64,000 nucleotides of DNA from Chachezhania sediminis. GTDB lineage: Bacteria; Pseudomonadota; Alphaproteobacteria; Rhodobacterales; Rhodobacteraceae. Shown here piece by piece: positions 1-8,681 of this stretch (positions within the stretch are counted from its first letter, which is position 1; each line of letters opens with the position of its first letter). The position numbers were made by a program, and so were the translations under genes. The notes under the pieces were generated by a model. It saw only the letters and a program-made list of their open reading frames with translations, did no database searches and was not told the origin of the DNA. The stretch lies in contig NZ_VOPH01000010.1 in assembly GCF_009765275.1 (NCBI RefSeq), positions 1-64,000 on the forward strand. The letters run 5' to 3'.

Positions 1-343
1 CGGCCACCGAGACCATGACGTCCCAAGCACAGTACCAGGCGCCGCGCCCTTCGGCGTTGAAACGGTTGCCACCCGAGCGCGTATAGGTGAAGGCCGCATT
101 GACATGGCTGTTTCCATAGACCCGCAGATCGGCCTTGCGCCGTTCCCAGGCCAGTTCGCGCGGATCCAGATGCAGGCTGCGGCCCCGTTCGGCGACAAGG
201 CGTGCGCTGGTCATCCCCTCGATCTCTGCCAGGATCGCCGCTTCCTCGTCGCTGTCCACCAGCCCGCGCAGGACCGGAGGCCTGTGATAGGTGGCGGGCA
301 GAAGCCGGATCAGGCCGCGGTCCGACAGGTCGGTCCGTTTCAC
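1..343 (-). CDS. RES-domain toxin, partial (3' end beyond window)
   Basis: The first 114 residues of a protein that runs off the left edge. Its GTG start overlaps the antitoxin stop in a GTGA junction. The segment GGNRFNAEGRGAWYCAWD at residues 91-108 matches the conserved start of the RES domain, with its Arg-Phe and Gly-x-Trp-Tyr elements. RES toxins are ADP-ribosyl-transferase-like enzymes, some of which degrade NAD+, and they pair with Xre/MbcA/ParS-type antitoxins exactly as seen here. The family call is firm; the catalytic C-terminal half cannot be checked because it lies outside the window. Confidence 0.85.
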   Translation of the reverse strand, partial: MKRTDLSDRGLIRLLPATYHRPPVLRGLVDSDEEAAILAEIEGMTSARLVAERGRSLHLDPRELAWERRKADLRVYGNSHVNAAFTYTRSGGNRFNAEGRGAWYCAWDVMVSVA

Positions 344-729
344 GACCCGCCCCGCAGCGCGTCCAGATAGGTGCGGATGTTCAGGATCGCAGGCAACCCG
401 CCCCCGATGGCCGTATCGACGGGGCGTTCGCCGCCGAACAGCGGCCCGGTATTGGCCCGCGTCATCCACGTCCGCGACAGCGGGTCCGAGAAATACAGCT
501 CCAGCGACTTGTAGATGCCGATGATCGCCGACAGGCGCAGCATCTGGTCATGCGTCAGTTCCCCGGCATAGCCCGGCTTTTTCGCGCGTTTCCAGGTGCT
601 GTCCGACATATCGGCCAACCCCGCCGCCTCGTGCTGGGTCAGCCCCCAGGCTTCGGCCGCACGGGCATAGGCCTTCAGCGCTATGGCTGTCCGGTCAGCC
701 GGTTCTGCAATACGCGCGGTGATCTGCAT
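340..729 (-). CDS. Xre/MbcA/ParS-type antitoxin of a RES toxin
   Basis: 129-residue protein. The N-terminal half (about residues 25-70) looks like an Xre-type helix-turn-helix, and the C-terminal half (about 75-125) carries the toxin-binding DUF2384-like pattern with SDPLSRTWMTRAN and a conserved Gly-Gly-x-Pro. It should bind and neutralise the RES toxin and autorepress the operon. I chose the ATG at 729 because an AAGGAG ribosome site sits at 743-738, eight bases upstream. A longer frame to 771 would begin upstream of the likely promoter. It overlaps the toxin start by four bases, as expected for a co-translated pair. Confidence 0.85.
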   Translation of the reverse strand: MQITARIAEPADRTAIALKAYARAAEAWGLTQHEAAGLADMSDSTWKRAKKPGYAGELTHDQMLRLSAIIGIYKSLELYFSDPLSRTWMTRANTGPLFGGERPVDTAIGGGLPAILNIRTYLDALRGGS

Positions 730-749
730 GGCATGCACTCCTTGACCCA

Positions 750-787
750 AGATATAGTCCATATGGACCATATGTAAAGGTCATATG
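750..787 (-). promoter_or_regulatory. Toxin-antitoxin promoter and CATATG-repeat operator
   Basis: CATATG occurs three times (760-765, 769-774, 782-787). The first lies inside a perfect 12-bp palindrome GTCCATATGGAC (757-768). Read on the minus strand, TTTACA and TATATC are spaced about 16 bp apart around this palindrome and would form a promoter for the antitoxin gene. The likely role is autoregulation by the antitoxin; this is inference from position. Confidence 0.5.
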
Positions 788-1225
788 ATCGGGAAGACCG
801 ATGGATTCAGTCCGCCCCGGGACAGGCCCGGCGCATTGCGGGCGAAGTGCAAGCTACTGATGCCGCGGATTATTCACGCATCAGTCGGGACCGTCTGCGC
901 CGCAACAAGGTGCGGACCGGTCAACCGTGGACGGCTCAGCATTCCCGCCGCGCACGGTCCGATCCGTGGTGCAGGCCATCCTGCCAGTTCGTCCGCCGCG
1001 GGGCCGGATCGCACAGGGCGATGTCTGCAACCATCCCACCGTGACCGCGCCCCAGGACTTCAGCCCGAAAAGCCGCAGGTGACTGGTCGAGGTGATCCGC
1101 CCTTGAACTCCGCGCGACGGGACCAGATGCCGGCCCGCGCAGCGGTGAAGACACACCGCCGCGGCCCCCATGGAACACACGCCCCGATATCGGGCTTCTG
1201 CCGGGCCGGCAGCCGGAAAAGGGCG
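788..1225. other. Gene-free stretch
   Basis: No reading frame here has a recognisable domain, a ribosome site or convincing codon use on either strand. It separates the toxin-antitoxin pair from the end of the long minus-strand amine operon. It may be decayed DNA but I cannot identify an ancestor. Confidence 0.4.
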
Positions 1226-2320
1226 TCAGCCGAAAAGGCGCCCCATCAACGCCCGGCAGCGGCGCAGTTCGGTCAGTTCGATGGATTCATTGGGCTGGTG
1301 TCCGTCGGCCATATCGCCCGGGCCGCAGACCACGGTCGGCAGTCCAAGACCGGCAAAGAACCCCGCCTCGGTCCCATAGGACACACGGACCGGTGCCGGG
1401 TTCGACAGGCGCGACGCCAGTCCGGCGATGGCGGGATGCATCGGATCGGCATTCAGGCCCGGATAGGACGTGACTTTCTCCACCGCGATGCCGGCAGGCA
1501 GGCCGTCCATCACCTCGGCCAGCAGGTCGTCGGGATCCTCTGCCGCAAGGTGGCGGATCTCGAAATCCACGACGGCTTCCTCGGGGACCATGTTCAGCGC
1601 GATGCCGCCCGACATCTTGCCGGCGTGGAGCGTCGAATAGGGCACCTGGTAACCGTCGTCCCGCGCGCCGCTGACCGCGACCCGGTCCTGGACACGACGC
1701 AGTGCGCCGATCAGGTCGGCTGCCAAGTGCAGCGCATTGGTGAACCTGGGCGCCATTGCCGAATGGCCGGGCGTGCCGCGGCATGTCGCGCGATAGGCCG
1801 CCTTGCCCTTGTGCCCGATGCAAAGCCGCATGCCAGTGGGTTCACCCACGATGACCAGCCCCGGCCAGCCCACCGTCGGGATCACCCGGTCGATCATGTG
1901 GGGAATGCCCTGACAGCCGATTTCCTCGTCCCAGGACAGCGCCACCATCATCGGTTTCGCGAGGGGGCGGCCCTTCAGGCGCCAGGCCTCGGCCAGGACG
2001 CAGGCCAGAAAGCCCTTCATGTCGGTTGTGCCGCGGCCGACAAGGCGCCGCCCGCAACCGGCCAAGGTGAAGGGATCGCGATCCCAGTCCTGCCCCGACA
2101 CCGGCACCACGTCGCTGTGGGCCGACAGCAGCACACCGCCCGGTCCTTCGCCACGGCGTGCCAGCAGGCCGGCCTTGGTCCCGCAGTCGGACGGCACCAG
2201 GTTCACGGCGAAGCCGCAGTCGATCAGAAACACCCGAACCCAGTCGACAAGATCAAGGTTCGGACCGTCGGTGATCGTGGGAAACCCCACCAGCCGGGAC
2301 AGGATTTCGACCTCGTTCAT
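1226..2320 (-). CDS. M20-family deacylase, acetylornithine deacetylase (ArgE)-like
   Basis: 364-residue zinc-dependent amidohydrolase that would remove an acyl group from an N-acylated amino acid or amine. Metal and catalytic elements are in place: SAHSDVVP (His68, Asp70), GRGTTDMKG (Asp100), DEEIG (Glu132/133), Glu160 and a late GHQPNE. The dimerisation (lid) domain starts near residue 180 at GHKGKAAY...GTPGHSA. The ATG at 2320 overlaps the stop of the DUF1028 gene (TGATG), fixing the start. It is the last gene of the polyamine-transport operon, so the physiological substrate is more likely an N-acylated product of that pathway than acetylornithine. An ArgE role in arginine synthesis is the alternative. 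Confidence 0.85.
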   Translation of the reverse strand: MNEVEILSRLVGFPTITDGPNLDLVDWVRVFLIDCGFAVNLVPSDCGTKAGLLARRGEGPGGVLLSAHSDVVPVSGQDWDRDPFTLAGCGRRLVGRGTTDMKGFLACVLAEAWRLKGRPLAKPMMVALSWDEEIGCQGIPHMIDRVIPTVGWPGLVIVGEPTGMRLCIGHKGKAAYRATCRGTPGHSAMAPRFTNALHLAADLIGALRRVQDRVAVSGARDDGYQVPYSTLHAGKMSGGIALNMVPEEAVVDFEIRHLAAEDPDDLLAEVMDGLPAGIAVEKVTSYPGLNADPMHPAIAGLASRLSNPAPVRVSYGTEAGFFAGLGLPTVVCGPGDMADGHQPNESIELTELRRCRALMGRLFG

Positions 2321-2994
2321 CACTCGTCGCCCGGCACACCATAGGACGGGGCATCGACCGGGTTCAGCGCCCGGGTGACATAGGCATCGGCCTGAGGTTT
2401 GTAGACCGTCCACGCCGTGGCGATGGCCCGGATCGGACAGTCTTCGGTCCAGTCGCAGCGCAGTTCGGCATAGGGCCAGGCCTGCGCGTCGACGATCAGA
2501 AGGCCCGCGGAATGGACCGGACCGGCCTCGCCGCCCGCTGCCAGTCCCGCCTGCATCGCGGCGATCAGCCGGTCGCCCAGGGCGCCGGTCGCGGCTTCGA
2601 AGCCGGCCACGATGGCCGCGGGCACGCCGTCATCGGCCAGAAGGTTCCCGCCCGAGGCGCAGTTGTCCCCGGTCGCGGATGTCCAGATCCCCAACGCTTT
2701 CGCGCCCGAATGGATGAAGCTCTGCCCCTGATCGTCCACCGCCAGAAGCTGGCGATGATCGGGATAGGCTTCCGTGCTTATGGCCCGGGTCACCGCGTCG
2801 GCCGCGGAAAGGCCACCCGCCATCAGGTCCAGCACGGCAGGCCCCAGGGCCGGATTGGTCACGTTCTGGCTGGCCACGGCGCCCACGCCCGCCCGGGCAA
2901 AGGCGCAGCGCGCCGCCACCGCGGGCGAGGAGGAGGAGATAGCGACCCCGAACTGGCCGGTCTCGGCACAGCGGGCAACGATGGAAAAGGTCAT
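2320..2994 (-). CDS. DUF1028 family protein (Ntn-hydrolase-like)
   Basis: 224-residue protein beginning MTFSIVARCAETGQFGVAIS, the characteristic start of DUF1028 proteins, with SSSPAVAARC and a Gly/Ala-rich core typical of the family. DUF1028 proteins are predicted to have an Ntn-hydrolase-like fold and recur next to RidA and amidohydrolase genes in catabolic clusters; the reaction is not established. The ATG at 2994 overlaps the RidA stop (TGATG) and the stop overlaps the M20 start, so the three genes are translationally coupled. A role in hydrolysing an amide or lactam intermediate is only inference from the neighbours. Confidence 0.8.
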   Translation of the reverse strand: MTFSIVARCAETGQFGVAISSSSPAVAARCAFARAGVGAVASQNVTNPALGPAVLDLMAGGLSAADAVTRAISTEAYPDHRQLLAVDDQGQSFIHSGAKALGIWTSATGDNCASGGNLLADDGVPAAIVAGFEAATGALGDRLIAAMQAGLAAGGEAGPVHSAGLLIVDAQAWPYAELRCDWTEDCPIRAIATAWTVYKPQADAYVTRALNPVDAPSYGVPGDE

Positions 2995-3413
2995 CAGGCC
3001 TGATCCGGGATCACGAAGGTCGCGTCGATTTCCACCAGCCAGTCGGGCCGTGCCAGCGCCGTCACCACGACCCCGGTCGAGACGGGGTGAATGCCGCGGA
3101 TGTATTCGCCCATCGTGCGATAGACGGCCTCGCGGTGGCGCACGTCGGTCAGGTAGACCACGACCTTGCACAGGTGCTCCATCTCGCCCCCGGCCTCGCC
3201 GATCAGTTGCCGGATGTTCTGCATTACCTTGTGGGTCTGTTCTACGGGATCGTGGCTTTCGATATTGGCGGCGGTGTCCAGGTCCTGCGGACACTGGCCG
3301 CGCAGGAAGACGGTCGCCCCACGCGCCACCACGGCTTGGCACAGGTCGTTGTCCAGCTTCTGTTCGGGATAGGTATCGCGGGTGTTGAACTTGCGGATGC
3401 GGGTATGGGCCAT
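2994..3413 (-). CDS. RidA/YjgF family enamine/imine deaminase
   Basis: 139-residue RidA-family protein. It keeps the substrate-binding arginine in the ARPDWLVEID segment (Arg122) and the preceding core VVVYLTDVRHREAVYRTMGEY. RidA proteins hydrolyse reactive enamine or imine intermediates released by PLP enzymes or amine oxidases, fitting an operon that contains an aminotransferase and a flavin monooxygenase. The ATG at 3413 lies 14 bp after the monooxygenase stop. The member could be a pathway-specific deaminase rather than the housekeeping RidA. Confidence 0.85.
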   Translation of the reverse strand: MAHTRIRKFNTRDTYPEQKLDNDLCQAVVARGATVFLRGQCPQDLDTAANIESHDPVEQTHKVMQNIRQLIGEAGGEMEHLCKVVVYLTDVRHREAVYRTMGEYIRGIHPVSTGVVVTALARPDWLVEIDATFVIPDQA

Positions 3414-3427
3414 CTGGATCTCCGGGG

Positions 3428-4678
3428 TCAGGCGGTCTTGCCGGGATAGGCGAGGTAGGCGCGGCGTTTCAGGATGTGGTCCGTGATGTAACGCGCATCG
3501 TGCCAGACGCCATAAATGAAGGAGGAAGCACGCCGGGTCTGCCAAGGCAAGCCAAGGAAATACACACCCGGTTCATCGGAAATGCCCCGCAGGTGCGACG
3601 GTTTCCCGTCTGCGTCCAGCGCGTTCACCTTCAGCCAGCCATAGTCCAGCGCAAAGCCCGTGGCCCAGATGATGGTCGTGATCCCGGCCTTGGCCAGGTC
3701 CAGGTCCAGAACCGGATGGGTCACGCAGCCCGGGTCGGGCAGGATCTGCCGCGCTTCCGGCTCTTCGGGCAGATCAAGGCCGTTGTCGGCGGCAAAGGCG
3801 TCGGCCTCGTCCAGCACGGCCAGGTAGTTGCGGTCGCCTTCGGCGATGTTCCTGGCCAGGTCCGGGGCAAAGGTCAGGTGCCCGTCGGCATAGCTTTCGG
3901 TCCGCCCGACCAGCGTGATGCCGGCATGGGCCAGCGCCCGGAAGTCGACCGTATGGCCGCCCTTGGCGCCGCTGACCGAGATGGTGACATGTTCGACCCC
4001 CGGCGTCGCTTCGGCATCCCACTTGTTCAGGACGCCCAGCCACCAGCAGTAATCCCGCCCGCGATAGCTGCGCGGCGGGCGGCCGTGGGGGCCGACCGAC
4101 AGGTACACGTCACGGCCCGCTTCACGCAGTTCCGCGGCGATCTGCACGCCCGAAGAACCGGCGCCCACCACCAGCACCGCGCCGTCGGGCAAGGCGTCCG
4201 GATTGCGGTAGTCGATGGAATGCATCTGGGTCAGGCCGGCCGTGTCCGGCACCAGCTTCGGCATCAGCGGCGTGTGGAACGGGCCGGTGGCGGCGACGAC
4301 ATAGTCGGCCTCGATAGGGCCGGCACTGGTTTCGGCGCGAAAGCCCTGCTTCCCCTCCAGCCGGGTGACCGACGCCACCTCGACCCCGCAGCGCACCGGC
4401 GCGTCGATCTGGGCGGCATAGGCCTCCATGTAGGCGGCCACGTCCTCCTTGCCGACAAAGGCATCCGGGTCGCCCGCGAATTCCAGCCCCGGGAAACGGT
4501 CGTGCCAGGCGGGACCGTTGGCAACCAGAGAATCCCAGCGCTTTGTGCGCCAGCTTTCGGCAATCCGGCCGCGTTCCAGCACGATGTGGGAGACGCCTTC
4601 GGCGCCCAGATGCTCGCTCATTGCGATGCCGGCCTGGCCGCCGCCTACGACCAGAACCTCGGTTTTCTCGTCCGTCAT
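3428..4678 (-). CDS. Flavin-dependent monooxygenase (FMO/CzcO-like)
   Basis: 416-residue two-dinucleotide-binding flavoprotein. The FAD motif GGGQAG is at residues 12-17, the NADPH motif GAGSSG at 172-177, and the ATG-type motif ATGFALDY near residue 355. These define class B flavoprotein monooxygenases, annotated as CzcO or FMO-like. It would use NADPH and O2 to hydroxylate or oxygenate a nitrogen or carbon substrate in the cytoplasm. Position between RidA and a class III aminotransferase suggests N-oxygenation or oxidative cleavage of an amine intermediate; the exact substrate cannot be read from sequence. Confidence 0.85.
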   Translation of the reverse strand: MTDEKTEVLVVGGGQAGIAMSEHLGAEGVSHIVLERGRIAESWRTKRWDSLVANGPAWHDRFPGLEFAGDPDAFVGKEDVAAYMEAYAAQIDAPVRCGVEVASVTRLEGKQGFRAETSAGPIEADYVVAATGPFHTPLMPKLVPDTAGLTQMHSIDYRNPDALPDGAVLVVGAGSSGVQIAAELREAGRDVYLSVGPHGRPPRSYRGRDYCWWLGVLNKWDAEATPGVEHVTISVSGAKGGHTVDFRALAHAGITLVGRTESYADGHLTFAPDLARNIAEGDRNYLAVLDEADAFAADNGLDLPEEPEARQILPDPGCVTHPVLDLDLAKAGITTIIWATGFALDYGWLKVNALDADGKPSHLRGISDEPGVYFLGLPWQTRRASSFIYGVWHDARYITDHILKRRAYLAYPGKTA

Positions 4679-4693
4679 GTCAGCCCCCCAATT

Positions 4694-6058
4694 TTACAGC
4701 GCGTTCTGCACTTCGGTGATCGCCTCGCGCAGGATCGCGGCGACACGGTCGATCATCGCGTCGTCCATGATGAGCGTCGGCGACAGGATCAGGATATTGC
4801 CAAGCGGCCGCGCGATCAGCCCCCGGTTCTGGGCCGCCTTAGCGACCTTCAGGCCGATCATGTCCGAAGGATCGAAGGGTTCCTTCGTGTCCTTGTTCCG
4901 CACGAACTCGATCCCCATCATGAAGTGACTGCCGCGCACCTCGCCCACCATCGGCAGATCCGCCAGCGCGCGCAGGTTGCCTTCGAACCGCTTGCCGGTG
5001 GTGCGGACGCGTTCGGGGATCTGTTCCTTCTCCATCAGCGCGATATTCGCCAGGCCTGCGGCGGCCGCGGCCGGGTGGCCGGAATAGGTCATGCCGTGGA
5101 AGAACATGCCGCCGGGGCCGGAAATGACCTCGTGGATCTCGTCCGACATGATCGTGGCCGACAGCGGCTGATACCCCGAGGTCAGGCCCTTCGCGGTGTT
5201 GATGATGTCGGGCTGGACGCCGAATACGTCCTTCGACGCAAAGAAATGCCCCAGCCGGCCGAAGGCGGTCACGACCTCGTCCGCCACGTACTTGATCTCG
5301 TAGTCCCTGCAGACCGCGGCCATCGCCTGGTGATAGCCTTCCGGCGGCACGATCACACCGCCGGCGCCCATGATCGGTTCGGCCACCATGCAGGCGATGG
5401 TTTCCGCGCCATAGCCTTCGATCGTGGCCTTCAGGTCGTCGACGAGGGAAGCCAGGAACTCGGCTTCCGTCATCTCTCCGCCCTCGCGCCAGTAATGCGG
5501 GGATTTGAGGTGATGGACCAGTTCGCCCGCCTTGTCCCAGCCTTCGGAATAGCTGGGCGTGGTCATGGCAATGGCCAGCTGGGTGGACCCGTGATAGGCG
5601 CCGATGCGGGACAGGATCCGCTTCTTTTTCGGCTGGCCAAGGCGGTTGTAATAGTGGTGCAGGATCCGGATCGCGGTTTCATTCGCGACCGAGCCGGAAT
5701 TGCCGAAATGGACCTTGTTCAGGTGACCGGGTGCCAGTTCCGCCAGCTTCGTCGCCAGCGCCGCCGCGGCCGGGTGCGTGAAGTTGTAGAACGTGGAATA
5801 GAAATCCAGCGTTTCCAGCTGCTCGGTAATGGCGTCGATGATCTCGCGCCGGCGGTGGCCCACATTCACGCACCACAGGCCGGCGATGCCGTCGATCAGC
5901 TCGTTGCCTTCGCTGTCCTTCACCATCGCGCCGTCGGCGCTGACGATGACGGTGCGGCTGCCGTCCTGCTTCAGCAGGTTCAGGTCGGCCCAGGACTGGA
6001 CCAGGTTGGTGTCGGCAGTCAGTACGCCATCGGTAGAGATATCGAGATCGAGCGACAT
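4694..6058 (-). CDS. Class III PLP-dependent aminotransferase (omega-amine/putrescine:pyruvate type)
   Basis: 454-residue fold-type I aminotransferase. The Schiff-base lysine is Lys290 in NTAKGLTSGYQPLSA, and the cofactor aspartate is Asp260 in YVADEV. The N-terminal GLWCVNVGH and YNFTHPAAAALA elements are those of omega-amino acid/amine:pyruvate transaminases. In a polyamine-transport operon the natural reaction is transfer of a terminal amino group from a diamine or omega-amino acid to pyruvate or 2-oxoglutarate. It sits 15 bp upstream of the monooxygenase gene and 3 bp after the C-N hydrolase stop-start region, consistent with one transcript. Confidence 0.88.
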   Translation of the reverse strand: MSLDLDISTDGVLTADTNLVQSWADLNLLKQDGSRTVIVSADGAMVKDSEGNELIDGIAGLWCVNVGHRRREIIDAITEQLETLDFYSTFYNFTHPAAAALATKLAELAPGHLNKVHFGNSGSVANETAIRILHHYYNRLGQPKKKRILSRIGAYHGSTQLAIAMTTPSYSEGWDKAGELVHHLKSPHYWREGGEMTEAEFLASLVDDLKATIEGYGAETIACMVAEPIMGAGGVIVPPEGYHQAMAAVCRDYEIKYVADEVVTAFGRLGHFFASKDVFGVQPDIINTAKGLTSGYQPLSATIMSDEIHEVISGPGGMFFHGMTYSGHPAAAAAGLANIALMEKEQIPERVRTTGKRFEGNLRALADLPMVGEVRGSHFMMGIEFVRNKDTKEPFDPSDMIGLKVAKAAQNRGLIARPLGNILILSPTLIMDDAMIDRVAAILREAITEVQNAL

Positions 6059-6061
6059 GGG

Positions 6062-6823
6062 TCAAACCCTCCGGAAGTCGGCAAGTTGGGTGGACAGCAG
6101 CCAGTCAGGCACGGCCACGTCCAGATCGGTGACAAGAAGCGTGGGCCCCGGGCCGGCGCTGGCCAGCGCCTTCCCGTTGGGGCCGACAATCAGGGAACGT
6201 CCGTCGAACGTCAGGTCGCCTTCGGATCCGCAATAATTGGTATAGGCGATGGTTATGCCCATCTCGGCCGCGCGGGCGGGGACAACGACGTTCGAGACGT
6301 GCGGGAAATCGACGGAATTGGCCGTTGGGACCAGGATCAGCTTAACGCCCTGTTCCGCCAACCTGCGGACATGCGGCGCGAATTCGATGTCGTAACAGAT
6401 CAGCAGCGCGGTACGGATGCCGCAATACTCGAAGATGGCAAAGCTGTCGCCGAAGTCGAAGCTGGCCTGCTCCATCGCGCCGAACAGCTGGATCTTGCGA
6501 TAATGCGCCAGAACGCTGCCATCGGGGCCGAAGGCGGTGGCAGCGTTAAAGACCCTGTTGCCGTCCCGTTCCGCCCAGCTCAGCGTGATGCCGCATTGCG
6601 CCGCCTCGGCAATGGCAGCCACGCGGGTGCACCATTCACCGCCCAGGGGCTGGGACAGGGACGCGTGAAGCGCAGGCTGATTGTAGCCTGGCAAGAACAG
6701 TTCGGGAAAGACGATCATGTCCGCCCCGGCCAGCGCCGCGGCACGGGTCATGGTATCGAGGCGGGCAAATCCCGCCTCGATATCGCCCATCAGGGGCGTG
6801 GTCTGGCAAAGCGCGAGCTTCAT
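6062..6823 (-). CDS. Carbon-nitrogen hydrolase (nitrilase superfamily amidase)
   Basis: 253-residue nitrilase-fold hydrolase with the Glu-Lys-Cys triad Glu41 (FPELF), Lys110 (YRKIQLFG) and Cys143 (CYDIEF). It would cleave an amide or carbamoyl group, as in N-carbamoylputrescine or omega-amidase chemistry. I used the ATG at 6823, preceded by AGAAG. A GTG at 6829 overlapping the solute-binding-protein stop is possible and adds two residues. Location directly after the transporter's binding protein suggests action on the imported compound or on an amide made from it. Confidence 0.85.
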   Translation of the reverse strand: MKLALCQTTPLMGDIEAGFARLDTMTRAAALAGADMIVFPELFLPGYNQPALHASLSQPLGGEWCTRVAAIAEAAQCGITLSWAERDGNRVFNAATAFGPDGSVLAHYRKIQLFGAMEQASFDFGDSFAIFEYCGIRTALLICYDIEFAPHVRRLAEQGVKLILVPTANSVDFPHVSNVVVPARAAEMGITIAYTNYCGSEGDLTFDGRSLIVGPNGKALASAGPGPTLLVTDLDVAVPDWLLSTQLADFRRV

Positions 6824-6825
6824 TT

Positions 6826-7851
6826 TCACTTCTTCAGATTGGTCCAGATGGCATCGTAAAGGACCTGCACCTCTTCCGGGCAGGACTGGACAAAGACGCC
6901 CTTCACGTCCGCTGGCGGGTTCGCTTCGGGGGAATTGGCGACCTCGGGGTCCAGGAACTCGGCCACGCCATCGACGCCCGCGGTGTACTGGGCATAGTTG
7001 GTGACGGCGGCGGCATTTTCAGGCTCCAGCAAGAAGTTCATGAACTTCAGTGCGTTGTCGCGGTTCGGCGCGTCCTTCAGAAGGGCCACGTTGTCCATCC
7101 AGACGATCATGCCTTCCTTGGGAAAGACATATTGCACCGGCGCGCCTTCGGCGCGGGCCTTGGCGGAAAAGCCCGACCAGATCATCCCGGCCGCCGCGTC
7201 GCCCGACACCAGCACGTCCTTGGCCACGTCCGACCCGAAGGACGCCCAGTCGGGTTTCGCCCCCTGCACCAGCGCGTTCAACGCCTTCAGCTGTTCGCGG
7301 TCCGAGGTACATTGCGGGATGCCGGCATAGAGGGACGCCAGCGTCAGCGTCTCGCCCGCGGTGTCCAGCACGTTGATCTTGCCCTTCAGTTCGTCCGGCG
7401 CGTCAAAGATCAGCGACAGGCTGTCCATCGGCCCATCGTACATCTCGGTATTCACCGAGAAGGAGGTCGAGCCCCACTGGTAGGGGATGGTGCTGTGCCG
7501 GCCATTGTCGAATTCGACATCGACCCACTGGTCCTGGATATTGCCGAAATTCGGCAGCTCGTCCGGGGTGAAGGTGTCCAGCATGCCTTCGTCGGCCATG
7601 ATCTTGACCATGTAGTCGCCCGGGACCGCCACGTCGTATTCGCCCAGCTTGCCCGCCTTCAGCGCCGCCAGCAGCGCCTCGTTCGAGTCGTAGGTGTCCA
7701 TGGTCACGGTCACGTCGTATTCGGCCGCGAACTTGTCCAGAAGCTCCTGCGGGATGTATTCGAACCAGTGATAGATCTTCAGTTCGCCCTCGGCTGCGGC
7801 TGCGGTGGCCAGCGTCATTGCCAGTGCGGTCGTGGTCAGGAAGGTCTTCAT
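6826..7851 (-). CDS. Periplasmic polyamine-type ABC transporter binding protein (PotD/PotF-like)
   Basis: 341-residue secreted protein. Residues 1-20 form a signal peptide (MKTFLTTTALAMTLATAAAA) followed by the mature start EGELKIYHWFEYIP, typical of PotD/PotF proteins, with YDVAVPGDYMVKIM and DVEFDNGRHSTIPYQWG further on. It should deliver a cationic amine or amino acid to the PotBC-like permeases encoded immediately upstream. The ATG at 7851 was chosen because it begins the signal peptide. Ligand identity (putrescine, spermidine or a related amine) is not decided by sequence. Confidence 0.88.
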   Translation of the reverse strand: MKTFLTTTALAMTLATAAAAEGELKIYHWFEYIPQELLDKFAAEYDVTVTMDTYDSNEALLAALKAGKLGEYDVAVPGDYMVKIMADEGMLDTFTPDELPNFGNIQDQWVDVEFDNGRHSTIPYQWGSTSFSVNTEMYDGPMDSLSLIFDAPDELKGKINVLDTAGETLTLASLYAGIPQCTSDREQLKALNALVQGAKPDWASFGSDVAKDVLVSGDAAAGMIWSGFSAKARAEGAPVQYVFPKEGMIVWMDNVALLKDAPNRDNALKFMNFLLEPENAAAVTNYAQYTAGVDGVAEFLDPEVANSPEANPPADVKGVFVQSCPEEVQVLYDAIWTNLKK

Positions 7852-7874
7852 GAAATGTGCTCCGCTGTTGTTGG

Positions 7875-8681
7875 TCATTTTTTGTTCTGCCCCGCCCGTC
7901 CGATCAGCCAGGACAGCGTGACAAGCACCACCGAGACGCCCAGAAGCAGGGTCGAGATGGCCATGATGTTGGGCTTGATGCCCTGTTTGACCGATCCGAA
8001 GATCGCCGTGGGCAGGGTTTCGATGCCTGCGCCCTTGACGAAATTCGTGATCAGGAAGTCGTCGAGAGAGATGATGAAGGCCAGAAGGAACCCGGACAGG
8101 ATCCCCGGCACCATCAGCGGCAAGAGGACCAGCCGGAACGCCTCCCACGGGGTCGCGTAAAGGTCCATCGCCGCCTGTTCGAACATGTCCGGGACCGACT
8201 TCATCCGCGCCGCGATCGGCAGGTAGGCAAAGGGAATGCAGAACACGAGGTGCGCCACGAAGATCGTCAGCAGCCCGGTCTTGAACCCTATGGTGATGAA
8301 GAAGATCAGCGAGGCGACGGCGGTCACGATCTCGGGCACCATCAGGGGCAGGTTGATCAGCGCAAGGCTGGCCAGCTTGCCGCGGAACCGCCCGGCCCGG
8401 TTCATGGCGACGGCGGCGGCGGTGGCGATGATCGTGGCGCAGGTGGCTGCCCCGATGGCGATAGCGAAGGAGTTGATCGCGGCGGCCCGGAACTTCGGCG
8501 CCTCCGGCCCCGAGAACACGTCGACATACCATTTCAGCGAAAACCCGCCCCAGCGGGTGATCGAGGTCGAGGCGTTGAAGCTGTAGATCGCGACGATCAC
8601 CAGGGGCGCATAAAGCACCAGCAGGCACAGCCATGTCGTGGCCCGGAATCCGGCAAAGCGGCGGATGTCGGTCTTGGCCAT
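7875..8681 (-). CDS. ABC transporter permease, PotC/PotI-like
   Basis: 268-residue inner-membrane protein with about six hydrophobic helices and the binding-protein-dependent permease EAA loop at [20 protein letters not shown]. The segment [15 protein letters not shown] near the N terminus is usual in PotC-type subunits. It pairs with the PotB-like permease whose stop codon overlaps this ATG (TGATG at 8683-8679). It forms half of the transmembrane channel of the first polyamine-type importer. Confidence 0.88.
   Translation of the reverse strand: MAKTDIRRFAGFRATTWLCLLVLYAPLVIVAIYSFNASTSITRWGGFSLKWYVDVFSGPEAPKFRAAAINSFAIAIGAATCATIIATAAAVAMNRAGRFRGKLASLALINLPLMVPEIVTAVASLIFFITIGFKTGLLTIFVAHLVFCIPFAYLPIAARMKSVPDMFEQAAMDLYATPWEAFRLVLLPLMVPGILSGFLLAFIISLDDFLITNFVKGAGIETLPTAIFGSVKQGIKPNIMAISTLLLGVSVVLVTLSWLIGRAGQNKK

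Noticed and set aside
881-1180. A possible small protein in the gap after the toxin-antitoxin pair.
   Set aside because: No ribosome site, no domain, Arg/Cys/Gly-rich composition; left as non-coding.
3476-6859. A very long open frame on the plus strand opposite the FMO, aminotransferase and hydrolase genes.
   Set aside because: It is antisense to three genes with complete active sites; its translation is rich in Arg, His and Gln with no domain, the usual shadow of GC-rich coding DNA.
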